From Chitinophagaceae bacterium (GTDB taxonomy: Bacteria; Bacteroidota; Bacteroidia; Chitinophagales; Chitinophagaceae), in NCBI GenBank assembly GCA_009996555.1, contig JAACZX010000118.1:1-7096 (forward strand): DNA of 7,096 nt. Reading direction: 5' to 3'. Below, piece after piece: positions 1-6,933 of this stretch (within the stretch, counting starts at the first letter, position 1; every line of letters starts with the position of its first letter). Below the pieces are notes generated by a model that was not told where the DNA came from, did no database searches, and saw only the letters and a list, made by a program, of their open reading frames with translations. The position numbers were made by a program, and so were the translations under genes.

Positions 1-3000
1 GCCATAGCTCACCATTCCTTTTGCTGCAGGATTTGCTGTTTGAGCACCTGCTTCGGAATAGAACTTACCACCGCCAAAAGCATAACCACCATTGGGATCA
101 TACACCACTATAATGGCATCCATATCGCCATTGGTATTGGCATAGCTTATGTTGCCATACTGATCAATGATCTCCATTCTTAATTTGTACACACCGGCTG
201 TGCTGAACTTGTAACTACCTGTTACCGTTCCGTTTTTCAATCCGCCTGGTTCGGCTGTTACTTTACCTGCAACTGTGCTGTTATCAATTACCCAACGGGC
301 GGTATGTTTTGTACCGGGCACATCCCAGAAGGTACCGGCAAAACTTACGGTGCTTCCGATCTTGTAAGAAGCTCCGCTTACAGGTGCTGTGATGTTATGG
401 GCAACGATCACATTGGTTGTTGACTGTGTTGCATTGCCTGATGCATCTTTACATTCAACGGTTATGGTATAGATCCGTCCATTGCCTGAACCTGCACGTT
501 CTGCACGGAGGTTCACGGTATTTTTTCCTGTGATTTCCCAATCAGTTGAAAGATCGCCATCACCTGTTTCGCTTGTGGGTTCGTTACTTGTTACACTAAT
601 GATCCTGCAATCCGTTGTGCCGCAGTTGTCGGTACTTACAGTAGTAACAGTTACCGGTTTCATTTTATGATTAGGAGGCCACAAAGATGAAGGGTTTGCA
701 GTTACACTGCTGATAACCGGTTTGATATTATCCAAAACTGTAACAGTTGCTGTTGCGCTTGCTTCATTGCCGTTTACATCTTTCACCGTTAAGGTTACTG
801 TGTTTGTTCCGGCATTTGCACAGGTGAAGTTGCTGATGTTGATTGTTCGTGCAGCAATACCACAATTGTCGGTTGAACCGTTATCGACATCCGCTACAGT
901 TATACTTGCCGTACCGGCAGCAGAGAGATAAACTGTTACCGGTTTTGTGTTCACTGTTGGTTTAATATTATCTACAACTGTTACCTCTGCTGTTGCACTT
1001 GCTTCATTGCCGTTTACATCTTTCACCGTTAAGGTTACTGTGTTTGCTCCAACATTTGCACAGGTGAAGTTGCTGATGTTTAGTATTCTTTCAGCAATAC
1101 CACAATTGTCGGTTGAACCATTGTCGATATCGGCTGCTGTTATACTTCCTGTACCCGCAGCATTGAGATACACTGTTATGGGTTTGGTATTCACTGTTGG
1201 TTTGCTATTATCCACAACAGTAACAGTTGCTGTTGCGCTTGCTTCATTACCGTTTACATCTTTCACAGTTAAGGTTACTGTGTTTGCTCCAACATTTGAA
1301 CAGGTGAACTCAGTTTTACTGAGACTGTATGAGGCTATACTACAGTTATCGAATGAGCTATTGTCGATATCAGCTGCGGTTATACTTACCGTGCCGTCAG
1401 CATTGAGATACACTGTTACAGGTTTCGTGTTTACTGTTGGTTTGCTATTATCTACAACTGTGACCTCTGCTGTTGCACTTGCTTCATTACCGTTCACATC
1501 TCTCACAGTTAAGGTTACTGTGTTTGCTCCAACATTTGCACAGGTGAAGCTGCTGATATTGACTATTCGTGCAGCAATACCACAATTGTCGGTTGAACCA
1601 TTGTCGATATCGGCTGCTGTTATACTTACCGTGCCGGCAGCATTGAGATATACTGTTACAGGTTTCGTGTTTACTGTTGGTTTGCTATTATCTACAACTG
1701 TAACAGTTGCTGTTGCACTTGCTTCATTGCCGTTTACATCTTTCACTGTTAGGGTTACTGTATTTGCTCCAATGTGTGAACAATCAAAGTCGGTTCTGGT
1801 TAAGCTGTAGGTATCAATGCCGCAGGCATCACTGGAGTTATTATTGATCTGTTCAGGAGTAATGGTTACAACACCATCTTCACTCAATTGCACCGTAATA
1901 TTATTAACAAGAACAGTTGGAGCTGTTTTATCTTCTATTGTGATGGCTTGTGTGCACTCCTTACTTTTTCCGCTAACATCTACTATAGTGAATGTTCTTA
2001 TTACTACCAATTTTCCGGAAGTACTTGTTACGTTATCAATACTGTCTGCATAGGAAATCACTGCAATATCACAGGTACCGGGAGCAATGGTGCCACCTTC
2101 ACCAACAAACTGCTGTGTGGTAATTTTTACTGAAGTGGCTGTGTATGAAAGTTGTGACAATGTACTGATTGCATCTGTACCGCATCCGTTAATAACAAGA
2201 GCGGCAGGACATGTTGCAGTGAATGGAATGAGTTCAACCGTTTCTGTGAATTCATACGCTCCCATGTCAATTGTACTGTTAATGATACGGTTATTACCAT
2301 CAACATCCACAATAGCTGTACTGGCTTCATTATTACCTGTATTGATTGCCGGTGAACATTTTTGTAAACGCAGGTTTCCGCTTGAAGCATCAACAAACAG
2401 CGGGTTCAGGCTACTGTTTGCAACGCCCGGATAACCGTCTTTTACAATACTGTAAGTAATATTATACGTGCTCCTGTTACTGAAATGAGGACCACTGCCC
2501 CAGAAAATACAATTGACAGCATTTGCAGTGCTGCCGAAATCATCAATAGACGCACCATGTACAGCAGCAGCATTCCAGTCAATAACATTTACTGTATTGT
2601 CTGAAAACGTACAATTGGTAAGGTTTGTAGTGCCCAGATAATTTAAAAGAACGCTACCTGTATTGTTATTAAAAACAGAGTTGTCAGCAGTTACTGTGCC
2701 AACAAAACTGTTGATGCCCGCACCGTTTACGGCATAATTATTTGCAAAGCGGCAATTACTCACAGTTACTGATCCGGTTCTTTGATAGATGCCTGCTCCG
2801 GAGCCCACAGCTTTGTTTTGTGTGAACGTACAATTTCTGATTACCGGAGAAACATTTCTGTTATATATGCCCGCTCCATTTTCCCCATCAACAGCTCCTC
2901 CCCCAGCATAGCCTGCCCGTATAGTAAACCCATCAAGGATGGCTGTGTTGTTTAACCCGTTTTCGTAGTTCAATACTACATGAATACTGTTGCCATCGTA

Positions 3001-6000
3001 GTTAGAAAAATCAAGGCCATCGTTTTTGTCAATATCACCACTTAAAATTGTTTCATTCAGTCTCCAGTTGCGTTGGCTGATATTTGCTTCGTTACCTGTA
3101 AAGCCTCCATAAATCGTCACGTTATTTTTCATAACAAAGGATGCTGTGCGGTCATTATCTGTTTTGCCACCACCTTCATCGGGATAGTAAGTTCCTTTGG
3201 CAACCCATATTTCAGTAATACCCGGACAAATGCTGGCAAGTGCATCCTGTAATGATGTAAATGCATTTGCCCAGGATCTGCCATCATTGAGACCGCTGGC
3301 ATTTTTGTTTACATATAAAATATTTCCCGAAGGGCAGGCCGTTAGTACTGATGATTCGTAAGCACCCATATCAATTTTTACAATCCTGCGAGGATTGCCA
3401 TCTAAATCAAATTGCTCATCGTTCGCTTCATCATTCCCGTCGTTAATTGCCGGAGATAACGGCTGCAGTCTGAAATCACCATTGGCTGCATTAACAAATT
3501 GCGGATTAAACGCCTTATTACCTTCGCCGGTAAAACCAGCTTCTATAATACTGTAAGTAATTGTTGTAATGGAAGGTGGCAGTGTTTCAATATCATCACT
3601 CGCTGCCGGAATGTTTCCTGCATTTCTCCATACAATGCAGTTGGTTAACACCGGAAAACATTGTGTATTGCTCCTCATAGCACCGTCAGAATAAGGGGGA
3701 TACCCTGGTGATTGGGCCAAGTTGCCGGAAATTGTACAATTTATAAATTCAGGTGAACAATAATTAAGGTTGTAAATAGCACCACCGTTTCCGGTTGTGT
3801 AGTTGTAACTAAACAAACAGTTGCGCAATTCCGGTGAAGAATAAAATCTGTTGAAGAGCCCTCCTCCTAAATATGCTGAGTTGCCGGAAAAGATGCAATT
3901 GATAATTGTTGGTGAGGCATAGGTATTTGAAATGCCCCCGCCCGCAGTGTAAGGTGAACTTCCATTAGCATTACCTCCTGTGATCGTAAACCCGTTTAGT
4001 ATTGCATTAGCAGTGAGCGGCCGTGCTTCTGTAAATTGATTTACTATAACGCTATAGCTATTTCCAGATCGGCTTGGGTCCTGAAATAAATTATTTAAAG
4101 CGATGCTGGTGTTGTCATTCTGATCGATATCTCCACTTAAAATAGTGACATTGTTTTTAATGTTACGTTGACTTAAACTGGTTTCGGTGCCGTCAAACCC
4201 TCCATACAACGCCACATTATTTTTCATGGTGAACGAAGCGGTACGGTCATTATTTGTTTTTCCACCGCCTTCATCCGGATAATAGGTTCCTTTGGCTACC
4301 CATATTTGTGTAATCACCGGGCAAGGGTCTGCCAACGCATCCTGCAGGTTGGTATAAGCATTTGCCCACGACGTTCCATTGTTTAAACCACTGGCATTTT
4401 TATTTACATACAAAATTGTACTCTGTGAGCAATCAAATTTCGTTTCATAAGCGCCCATATCAATTGTGCCAATTTTGCGGGTATTCCCATCCAGGTCAAA
4501 CGCTTCATTGTTGGCAGCATCGTTTCCTGCGTTAGCAGCCGGTGATAATGAGCCTAAACGCAAATTGCCATTACCAGCATCTATAAACAAAGGATCGTCT
4601 CTAAGATTACCAATACCGGGAAAAACCGGTGGTACACTTTGGCTGTTCCACTGTACAATACTGTAGCGAACATCCGAGGTACTTGATCCATCTTTTTCGA
4701 TCTGGAAAAAACCTCCCCAGAAAATACTGTTTACAGCATCAATTGTGGAATTCTCACCACTAAACACACTTGCACCCCAAAGTGTGGCGGTGTTAGAAAA
4801 GAAGCTGCTATTGATCACTTTCGCTTTGGCATCTTTAAAATTGAAGATTGCTCCGCCATAGGTATCAGAACTATTTTTCAGAAAAACAGAATTGGTTATT
4901 GTGGGATAAGAAAATTGTGAATTAAGAATGGCCCCGCCAGAGTTTGCTTTATTGTTTGAAAACTGACAATTTAAAATGACTGCATCGCTTTCCAAAAAAT
5001 TATGAATAGCCCCGCCACCGCTGCTGGTTTCATTATTTGTGAAAGTACATTCCGTTATTACCGGATCGGAGTTCAGATTGTAAATAGCTCCACCTGTGCC
5101 GGCTTTATTTCCGTTAAAATCACAATTCATAATACGTGTTGTAGCCGTTGCATTAAACACAGTTCCCCCGAACAGGCTGTGATTACCTGTTAATTTACAG
5201 TTCCTGATGAACGGGGATGCATTATTATTATAAATACCTGCTCCAACATGAAAAATACCGTTATCTAAACTGGCGTTGCCTGCAGTTACAGTAAACCCAT
5301 CTATAATAGCTGTGTTATCAAGAACATTCGCACCATTGGAAACAACATGATAACTGTTGCTGCTGTTGTTTCCAAAGTTTATCAGATCGTTCTGATCAAT
5401 ATCGCCACTCAGAATTGTTTCATTTGTTTTCCAATTACGTTGGTCAAGCATGGTTTCGTTACCTGCAAAGCCGCCATAAACTGCCAAATTATTTCGAAGA
5501 ACAAATGAAGCCGTACGATCATTATCAGTTTTGCCACCCCCTGCATCAGGATAATAAGTTCCTTTTGCCACCCATATCTGCGTAATTGTTCCACAACTAT
5601 TAACAAGCGCATCCTGCAGGTGTGTGTATGCATTGGTCCATGAGGTTCCATCGTTAGTCCCCACCGCATTCCTGTTGACATATAAAACAGTTTGATTGGC
5701 TGCAGAAGCATCATTACAATCATTGGGTTGCAGCTGAGCTGTTTTTAATACGTAAAACTGACCGGGGGATGAACAAGAAACAACCGGGTTACCAACGTAA
5801 TAATTATCTCCATCCTGATTCAACACCCATGTAGCAGGCCCTTTTACAGCCGGATCTGCATCATCACAATCGCCCTCTATTTTATTGCCCTGTTCAACAT
5901 ATCCCGCCGGCTGTGTACATTGATAATAAACATCGCCACTAAAATAACCGTCCTGATCAACATCACGCACCCAGTATTTTTTTGTGCAGCCACCGCCACC

Positions 6001-6519
6001 AATAGGATCCTCGCCTACAATTACCACCTGGCCAATTGGTCCCATTCCTTCAACTGCATCTTCTGCTGCCAATGTTTTAAATGAAGATGCAAACGAACTA
6101 CTATTTAATGCGGGAGCATTTACTTTCCAAACGTATGTTGTACCAGCATCAAGATCTGTAACAAGAATTGAAGTGGATGAAGTGGTTATCGTTTTTACCT
6201 TCAACCCAGCTTTATAGATTGTTACGATATATTGTTCTGCTGCTGGTAGTTTTTCCCAGCTAAGCTTCACTTCGGTTGCCGTAATACCAGTTGCTTTCAG
6301 ATTACCAATTTGATCTGCGATAACCGTTTTTTTAACTTCATCGTTCTTGCCTTGCAGTACTTCCTCAAGCTTAAACTCAAGAAAGTTATTTCCCTGTTTT
6401 GTATACAGTCCTGCAAAGGCTGCAATACTGCTGCCAAGAAGCAGCATTAAAAACAAGTGTTTTACATGAACCCGCTGGTTCAACAAAAGTTTCCGGAAAA
6501 ACGTGTTTACCCTGTACAT
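1..6519 (-). CDS. Giant modular secreted/surface protein with three beta-helix (choice-of-anchor-Q-like) modules and Ig-like repeats; C-terminus off the left edge
   Basis: This frame gives 2173 codons with no internal stop. The ATG at 6519 follows an in-frame TAA (6538-6540) by seven codons, so it is the first ATG available. Residues 1-36 look like a signal peptide: basic start (RKLL, HVKH), hydrophobic core LFLMLLLG, and a likely cut after AFA36. Then come an FN3-like domain (68-150), a MopE-like Asp/Cys segment (174-273), three beta-helix modules (279-693, 702-1055, 1067-1423), a HYR-like domain (1424-1533), five 80-aa Ig-like units (1534-1933), an LWPPNHKM domain (1934-2042), a PKD-like domain (2043-2142) and a Gly-rich tail. 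Such proteins in Bacteroidota are usually exported and anchored by a C-terminal type IX sorting domain; here that is inference, because the end is missing. The role is probably adhesion or glycan/surface binding. No catalytic residues can be assigned, so lyase activity should not be assumed. No clear Shine-Dalgarno precedes the start, which is normal for the phylum. Confidence 0.95.
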   Translation of the reverse strand, partial: MYRVNTFFRKLLLNQRVHVKHLFLMLLLGSSIAAFAGLYTKQGNNFLEFKLEEVLQGKNDEVKKTVIADQIGNLKATGITATEVKLSWEKLPAAEQYIVTIYKAGLKVKTITTSSTSILVTDLDAGTTYVWKVNAPALNSSSFASSFKTLAAEDAVEGMGPIGQVVIVGEDPIGGGGCTKKYWVRDVDQDGYFSGDVYYQCTQPAGYVEQGNKIEGDCDDADPAVKGPATWVLNQDGDNYYVGNPVVSCSSPGQFYVLKTAQLQPNDCNDASAANQTVLYVNRNAVGTNDGTSWTNAYTHLQDALVNSCGTITQIWVAKGTYYPDAGGGKTDNDRTASFVLRNNLAVYGGFAGNETMLDQRNWKTNETILSGDIDQNDLINFGNNSSNSYHVVSNGANVLDNTAIIDGFTVTAGNASLDNGIFHVGAGIYNNNASPFIRNCKLTGNHSLFGGTVFNATATTRIMNCDFNGNKAGTGGAIYNLNSDPVITECTFTNNETSSGGGAIHNFLESDAVILNCQFSNNKANSGGAILNSQFSYPTITNSVFLKNSSDTYGGAIFNFKDAKAKVINSSFFSNTATLWGASVFSGENSTIDAVNSIFWGGFFQIEKDGSSTSDVRYSIVQWNSQSVPPVFPGIGNLRDDPLFIDAGNGNLRLGSLSPAANAGNDAANNEAFDLDGNTRKIGTIDMGAYETKFDCSQSTILYVNKNASGLNNGTSWANAYTNLQDALADPCPVITQIWVAKGTYYPDEGGGKTNNDRTASFTMKNNVALYGGFDGTETSLSQRNIKNNVTILSGDIDQNDNTSIALNNLFQDPSRSGNSYSVIVNQFTEARPLTANAILNGFTITGGNANGSSPYTAGGGISNTYASPTIINCIFSGNSAYLGGGLFNRFYSSPELRNCLFSYNYTTGNGGAIYNLNYCSPEFINCTISGNLAQSPGYPPYSDGAMRSNTQCFPVLTNCIVWRNAGNIPAASDDIETLPPSITTITYSIIEAGFTGEGNKAFNPQFVNAANGDFRLQPLSPAINDGNDEANDEQFDLDGNPRRIVKIDMGAYESSVLTACPSGNILYVNKNASGLNDGRSWANAFTSLQDALASICPGITEIWVAKGTYYPDEGGGKTDNDRTASFVMKNNVTIYGGFTGNEANISQRNWRLNETILSGDIDKNDGLDFSNYDGNSIHVVLNYENGLNNTAILDGFTIRAGYAGGGAVDGENGAGIYNRNVSPVIRNCTFTQNKAVGSGAGIYQRTGSVTVSNCRFANNYAVNGAGINSFVGTVTADNSVFNNNTGSVLLNYLGTTNLTNCTFSDNTVNVIDWNAAAVHGASIDDFGSTANAVNCIFWGSGPHFSNRSTYNITYSIVKDGYPGVANSSLNPLFVDASSGNLRLQKCSPAINTGNNEASTAIVDVDGNNRIINSTIDMGAYEFTETVELIPFTATCPAALVINGCGTDAISTLSQLSYTATSVKITTQQFVGEGGTIAPGTCDIAVISYADSIDNVTSTSGKLVVIRTFTIVDVSGKSKECTQAITIEDKTAPTVLVNNITVQLSEDGVVTITPEQINNNSSDACGIDTYSLTRTDFDCSHIGANTVTLTVKDVNGNEASATATVTVVDNSKPTVNTKPVTVYLNAAGTVSITAADIDNGSTDNCGIAARIVNISSFTCANVGANTVTLTVRDVNGNEASATAEVTVVDNSKPTVNTKPVTVYLNADGTVSITAADIDNSSFDNCSIASYSLSKTEFTCSNVGANTVTLTVKDVNGNEASATATVTVVDNSKPTVNTKPITVYLNAAGTGSITAADIDNGSTDNCGIAERILNISNFTCANVGANTVTLTVKDVNGNEASATAEVTVVDNIKPTVNTKPVTVYLSAAGTASITVADVDNGSTDNCGIAARTINISNFTCANAGTNTVTLTVKDVNGNEASATATVTVLDNIKPVISSVTANPSSLWPPNHKMKPVTVTTVSTDNCGTTDCRIISVTSNEPTSETGDGDLSTDWEITGKNTVNLRAERAGSGNGRIYTITVECKDASGNATQSTTNVIVAHNITAPVSGASYKIGSTVSFAGTFWDVPGTKHTARWVIDNSTVAGKVTAEPGGLKNGTVTGSYKFSTAGVYKLRMEIIDQYGNISYANTNGDMDAIIVVYDPNGGYAFGGGKFYSEAGAQTANPAAKGMVSYG
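94..393 (-). other. PKD-like domain followed by a Gly-rich segment at the window edge
   Basis: Residues 2043-2142 run ITAPVSGASYKIGSTVSFAG, FWDVPGTKHTARWVID, GSYKFSTAGVYKLRMEIIDQYGN and AIIVVYDPNGG. The TxxxARWxID...FxxAGVYxLxxxxxDxxGN order is that of a PKD/Ig-like fold. The next residues (YAFGGGKFYSEAGAQT...) begin a Gly-rich unit that continues off the left edge. Confidence 0.65.
394..720 (-). other. LWPPNHKM-type Ig-like domain
   Basis: Residues 1934-2042 start PVISSVTANPSSLWPPNHKM and continue with VSTDNCGTTDC, VTSNEPTSETGDGDLSTDW, LRAERAGSGNGRIYTI and CKDASGNATQS. The LWPPNHKM...DNC...NEP...LRAERxGxGxGRxYTI order is a recurrent extracellular domain that I recognise from Bacteroidota and other bacterial surface proteins. 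It follows the 80-aa array directly and is a natural capping domain. Its ligand is unknown. Confidence 0.75.
721..1920 (-). repeat. Five tandem 240-bp (80-aa) Ig-like repeats
   Basis: Within the giant frame, residues 1534-1933 form five units of exactly 80 codons with no indels: 1681-1920, 1441-1680, 1201-1440, 961-1200 and 721-960, in protein order. Each reads P-T-V...VTVYL(N/S)A.GT.SITAADIDN, then a Cys in (D)NCG or a variant, F.C 14 residues later, NTVTLTVKDVNGNEASATA and VTVVDN. The two Cys per unit (1566 and 1580 in the first) probably form a disulphide. Nucleotide identity is high in the DVNGNEAS half; for example, about 48 bases are identical at 1101-1148 and 1581-1628. The first unit is the most diverged in its N-terminal half. 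The array is probably an extended stalk. Confidence 0.92.
1921..2250 (-). other. HYR-like Ig-fold domain between the beta-helices and the repeat array
   Basis: Residues 1424-1533 include ATCPAALVINGCGTDA, GTIAPGTCDIAVISYAD and the strand pair VVIRTFTIVDVSGKSKECTQ leading into AITIEDKTAP. The RTFTIVDxSGKxxECTQxITIxDKTAP run is a widespread Bacteroidota/HYR-like repeat ending. Four cysteines probably form disulphides, consistent with export. It shares the fold style but not the 80-aa length of the units that follow. Confidence 0.65.
2251..3321 (-). other. Beta-helix module 3 with choice-of-anchor-Q-like end (about 357 aa, 6 rungs)
   Basis: Residues 1067-1423 run LYVNKNASGLNDGRSW, IWVAKGTYYPDEGGGKT, VTIYGGFTGNE and ILSGDIDKND. 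Then come ILDGFTIRAGY and about six rungs (VIRNCTFTQN, TVSNCRFANN, NLTNCTFSDN, AVNCIFWGS). The closing signature is CSPAINTGNN, VDVDGNNRIINSTIDMGAYE. Its entry segment is almost the same as that of module 2, suggesting that these two are the most recently separated pair. The chain then passes directly into Cys-containing Ig-like domains. Confidence 0.85.
3355..4416 (-). other. Beta-helix module 2 with choice-of-anchor-Q-like end (about 354 aa, 5 rungs)
   Basis: Residues 702-1055 repeat the order of module 1: LYVNKNASGLNNGTSW, IWVAKGTYYPDEGGGKT, ILSGDIDQND, then ILNGFTITGGN and about five NC-type rungs (for example TIINCIFSGN, ELRNCLFSYN, EFINCTISGN). It closes with LSPAINDGND, FDLDGNPRRIVKIDMGAYE. 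The entry and exit segments are close to those of modules 1 and 3, while the rungs between are much more divergent and fewer, as expected if rungs were lost or gained after duplication. Confidence 0.85.
4441..5685 (-). other. Beta-helix module 1 with choice-of-anchor-Q-like end (about 415 aa, 8 rungs)
   Basis: Residues 279-693. The module opens with LYVNRNAVGTNDGTSW and IWVAKGTYYPD, which resembles the DUF1565-type entry to a parallel beta-helix. It continues through GGGKTDNDRTASF, VYGGFAGNE and ILSGDIDQND. About eight rungs follow with the pattern [VI]I.NC.F..N.A..GGAIYN, roughly 24 residues each, typical of right-handed beta-helices. It closes with LSPAANAGND, FDLDGNTRKIGTIDMGAYE, the signature seen in choice-of-anchor-Q proteins. 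The rung Asn and Cys positions suggest internal Asn ladders and stacking. It is the longest of the three copies. Confidence 0.85.
5701..6000 (-). other. MopE-like metal-binding Asp/Cys segment
   Basis: Residues 174-273 begin with GGGGC, then DVDQDGYFSGD, C200, QPAGYVEQG, and GDCDDADPAV. A second half follows: NQDGDNYYVGN, CSSPG and NDCNDAS. The DxDxDGY...C..P.GY...GDCDD.DPAV pattern matches the short putative metal-binding motif of MopE-type surface proteins, and its Asp-rich loops resemble EF-hand/thrombospondin-3 calcium loops. There are about one and a half copies. Calcium or copper binding is inferred from family knowledge and not shown by the sequence. Confidence 0.65.
6070..6318 (-). 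other. Fibronectin type III-like domain
   Basis: Residues about 68-150 carry FN3 landmarks. These are IGNLKATGITATEVKLSW (first strands with the conserved Trp), AEQYIVTIYKAG (the Tyr strand), and LDAGTTYVWKVNA, which matches the usual LxPGTTYxWxVxA ending. It probably acts as a spacer between the membrane-proximal N-terminus and the larger modules. The assignment is by motif reading only. Confidence 0.7.
6412..6519 (-). other. Signal peptide of the giant protein
   Basis: Residues 1-36 have a long basic N-region (R3, R9, K10, R16, K20), a hydrophobic core LFLMLLLGSSIAAF, and an A-F-A/G junction suiting signal peptidase I. The N-region is longer than usual. A hydrophobic anchor or a downstream start at M25 cannot be excluded, although M25 would remove most of the basic region. 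Confidence 0.75.
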
Positions 6520-6580
6520 ACAGTAGAGATTTGGCGATTAAGAAAAGTTGGGGTTGGTTTTTACAAGGTACCGGTAGCTG

Positions 6581-6697
6581 TCAGTTTATCTTATCAGGCA
6601 GGGCTTCAATCCTTTTTTCGAAAATGAAATACACGAGGAGGATGAGGAGCAGGACGGTGATGATCAAAGCCAGCAGTGTCCAGTCTTTTTTTCTCAT
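6581..6697 (-). CDS. Putative 38-aa single-pass membrane peptide
   Basis: The ATG at 6697 opens a 38-codon frame ending in TGA at 6581-6583. It begins MRKKDW, then residues 7-26 are almost wholly Leu/Ile/Val (TLLALIITVLLLILLVYF), followed by a charged tail E27-K28-R29 and DKIN. A positive N-terminus, one hydrophobic helix and a charged tail are what a real small membrane protein looks like, with the N-terminus predicted cytoplasmic. The frame extends upstream to a TTG at 6778, but that part is low-quality sequence and I prefer the ATG. It ends 61 bp before the giant gene on the same strand and could be co-transcribed with it. I do not recognise a family. Chance is possible at this length, since random T-rich frames can encode hydrophobic runs. 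Confidence 0.45.
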   Translation of the reverse strand: MRKKDWTLLALIITVLLLILLVYFIFEKRIEALPDKIN

Positions 6698-6805
6698 ACG
6701 TGCAGTTTCAGATGAAAAAGAATTACTGCTGTAAGGTAGCTGCAAGAAGAAGGGTGATGCAAGTATTTGAAGCGACAAAGGGCTGACATGTGCCCGTACA
6801 AAACA

Positions 6806-6834
6806 CGGACAGCCGACCGGACAAGTACCGGACA
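6806..6834. repeat. Three CGGACA hexamers at helical spacing over the candidate promoter
   Basis: CGGACA occurs at 6806-6811, 6818-6823 and 6829-6834. Starts are 12 and 11 bases apart, so all copies face about the same side of the helix. The third copy overlaps the candidate -7 element and the others fall just downstream of the expected start site, a typical place for a repressor or response-regulator site. No regulator gene is in the window. Confidence 0.4.
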
Positions 6835-6861
6835 GACTTAACTTATGTATTTATTTTCAAA
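6833..6861 (-). promoter_or_regulatory. Candidate Bacteroidota-type promoter for the leftward genes
   Basis: Read on the minus strand, TTTG (6858-6861) lies 17 bases before TAAGTCTG (6833-6840). The Bacteroidota housekeeping consensus is TTTG at -33 and TAnnTTTG at -7, so the -7 element has one mismatch (C for T). No exact TAnnTTTG occurs on this strand between 6520 and 6930. Transcription would start near 6826 and run through the small ORF into the giant gene. Evidence is motif-only. Confidence 0.33.
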
Positions 6862-6933
6862 CAGTTACTAACGGCACAGTCTACCCGATACAATTTTAAA
6901 AAGGGAACATTGAAATTGGATTGGATCAATTGC

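Larger units (their letters stand above)
6698..6932. other. Intergenic region between the small membrane ORF and the terminator
   Basis: No convincing gene lies here. The plus frame starting at 6790 begins with GTG, is rich in Lys/Arg, and runs through the terminator, so it is not credible. The stretch holds the candidate promoter and CGGACA hexamers described separately, an AT-rich patch at 6841-6860, and a weak inverted repeat AATTG-N8-CAATT near 6914-6931. Confidence 0.6.

Noticed and set aside
482..931. Plus-strand frames at 482-670 and 722-931
   Set aside because: Both are antisense to the LWPPNHKM domain and the last Ig unit, with low-complexity V/T/L products and no separate coding signal.
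947..1810. 287-aa plus-strand open frame with repeated MFTVGLxLS units
   Set aside because: It is the antisense of the Ig-like repeat array. It stays open only because the same repeated codons are read backward, and its 80-residue periodicity mirrors the real gene.
721..1920. The regular repeats considered as a CRISPR or non-coding satellite
   Set aside because: The 240-bp period is coding, in frame and Ig-like. There are no short repeats separated by unique spacers.
1817..2434. Overlapping plus frames and one minus frame in another register (2127-2396)
   Set aside because: The minus-strand giant frame runs unbroken through this area with clear domain motifs, and these others are shadows of it.
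2251..5685. Beta-helix modules considered as a pectate lyase or other polysaccharide lyase
   Set aside because: I could see no conserved lyase Asp/Arg catalytic arrangement. The modules match non-catalytic beta-helix/choice-of-anchor-Q style sequence, so an enzyme name is not justified.
4466..6217. Plus frames at 4466-4666, 5002-5193 and 5984-6217, and minus frame 5409-5723
   Set aside because: All lie inside the beta-helix, MopE-like or FN3 coding region in other registers and have no recognisable protein features.
6569..6576. TACCGGTA palindrome just after the small ORF stop
   Set aside because: An 8-base palindrome is too short and common to call an operator, with no second copy nearby.
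6399..6734. 111-aa plus-strand frame
   Set aside because: It crosses the signal-peptide coding region, the intergenic gap and the small membrane ORF, and its product looks like random translation.
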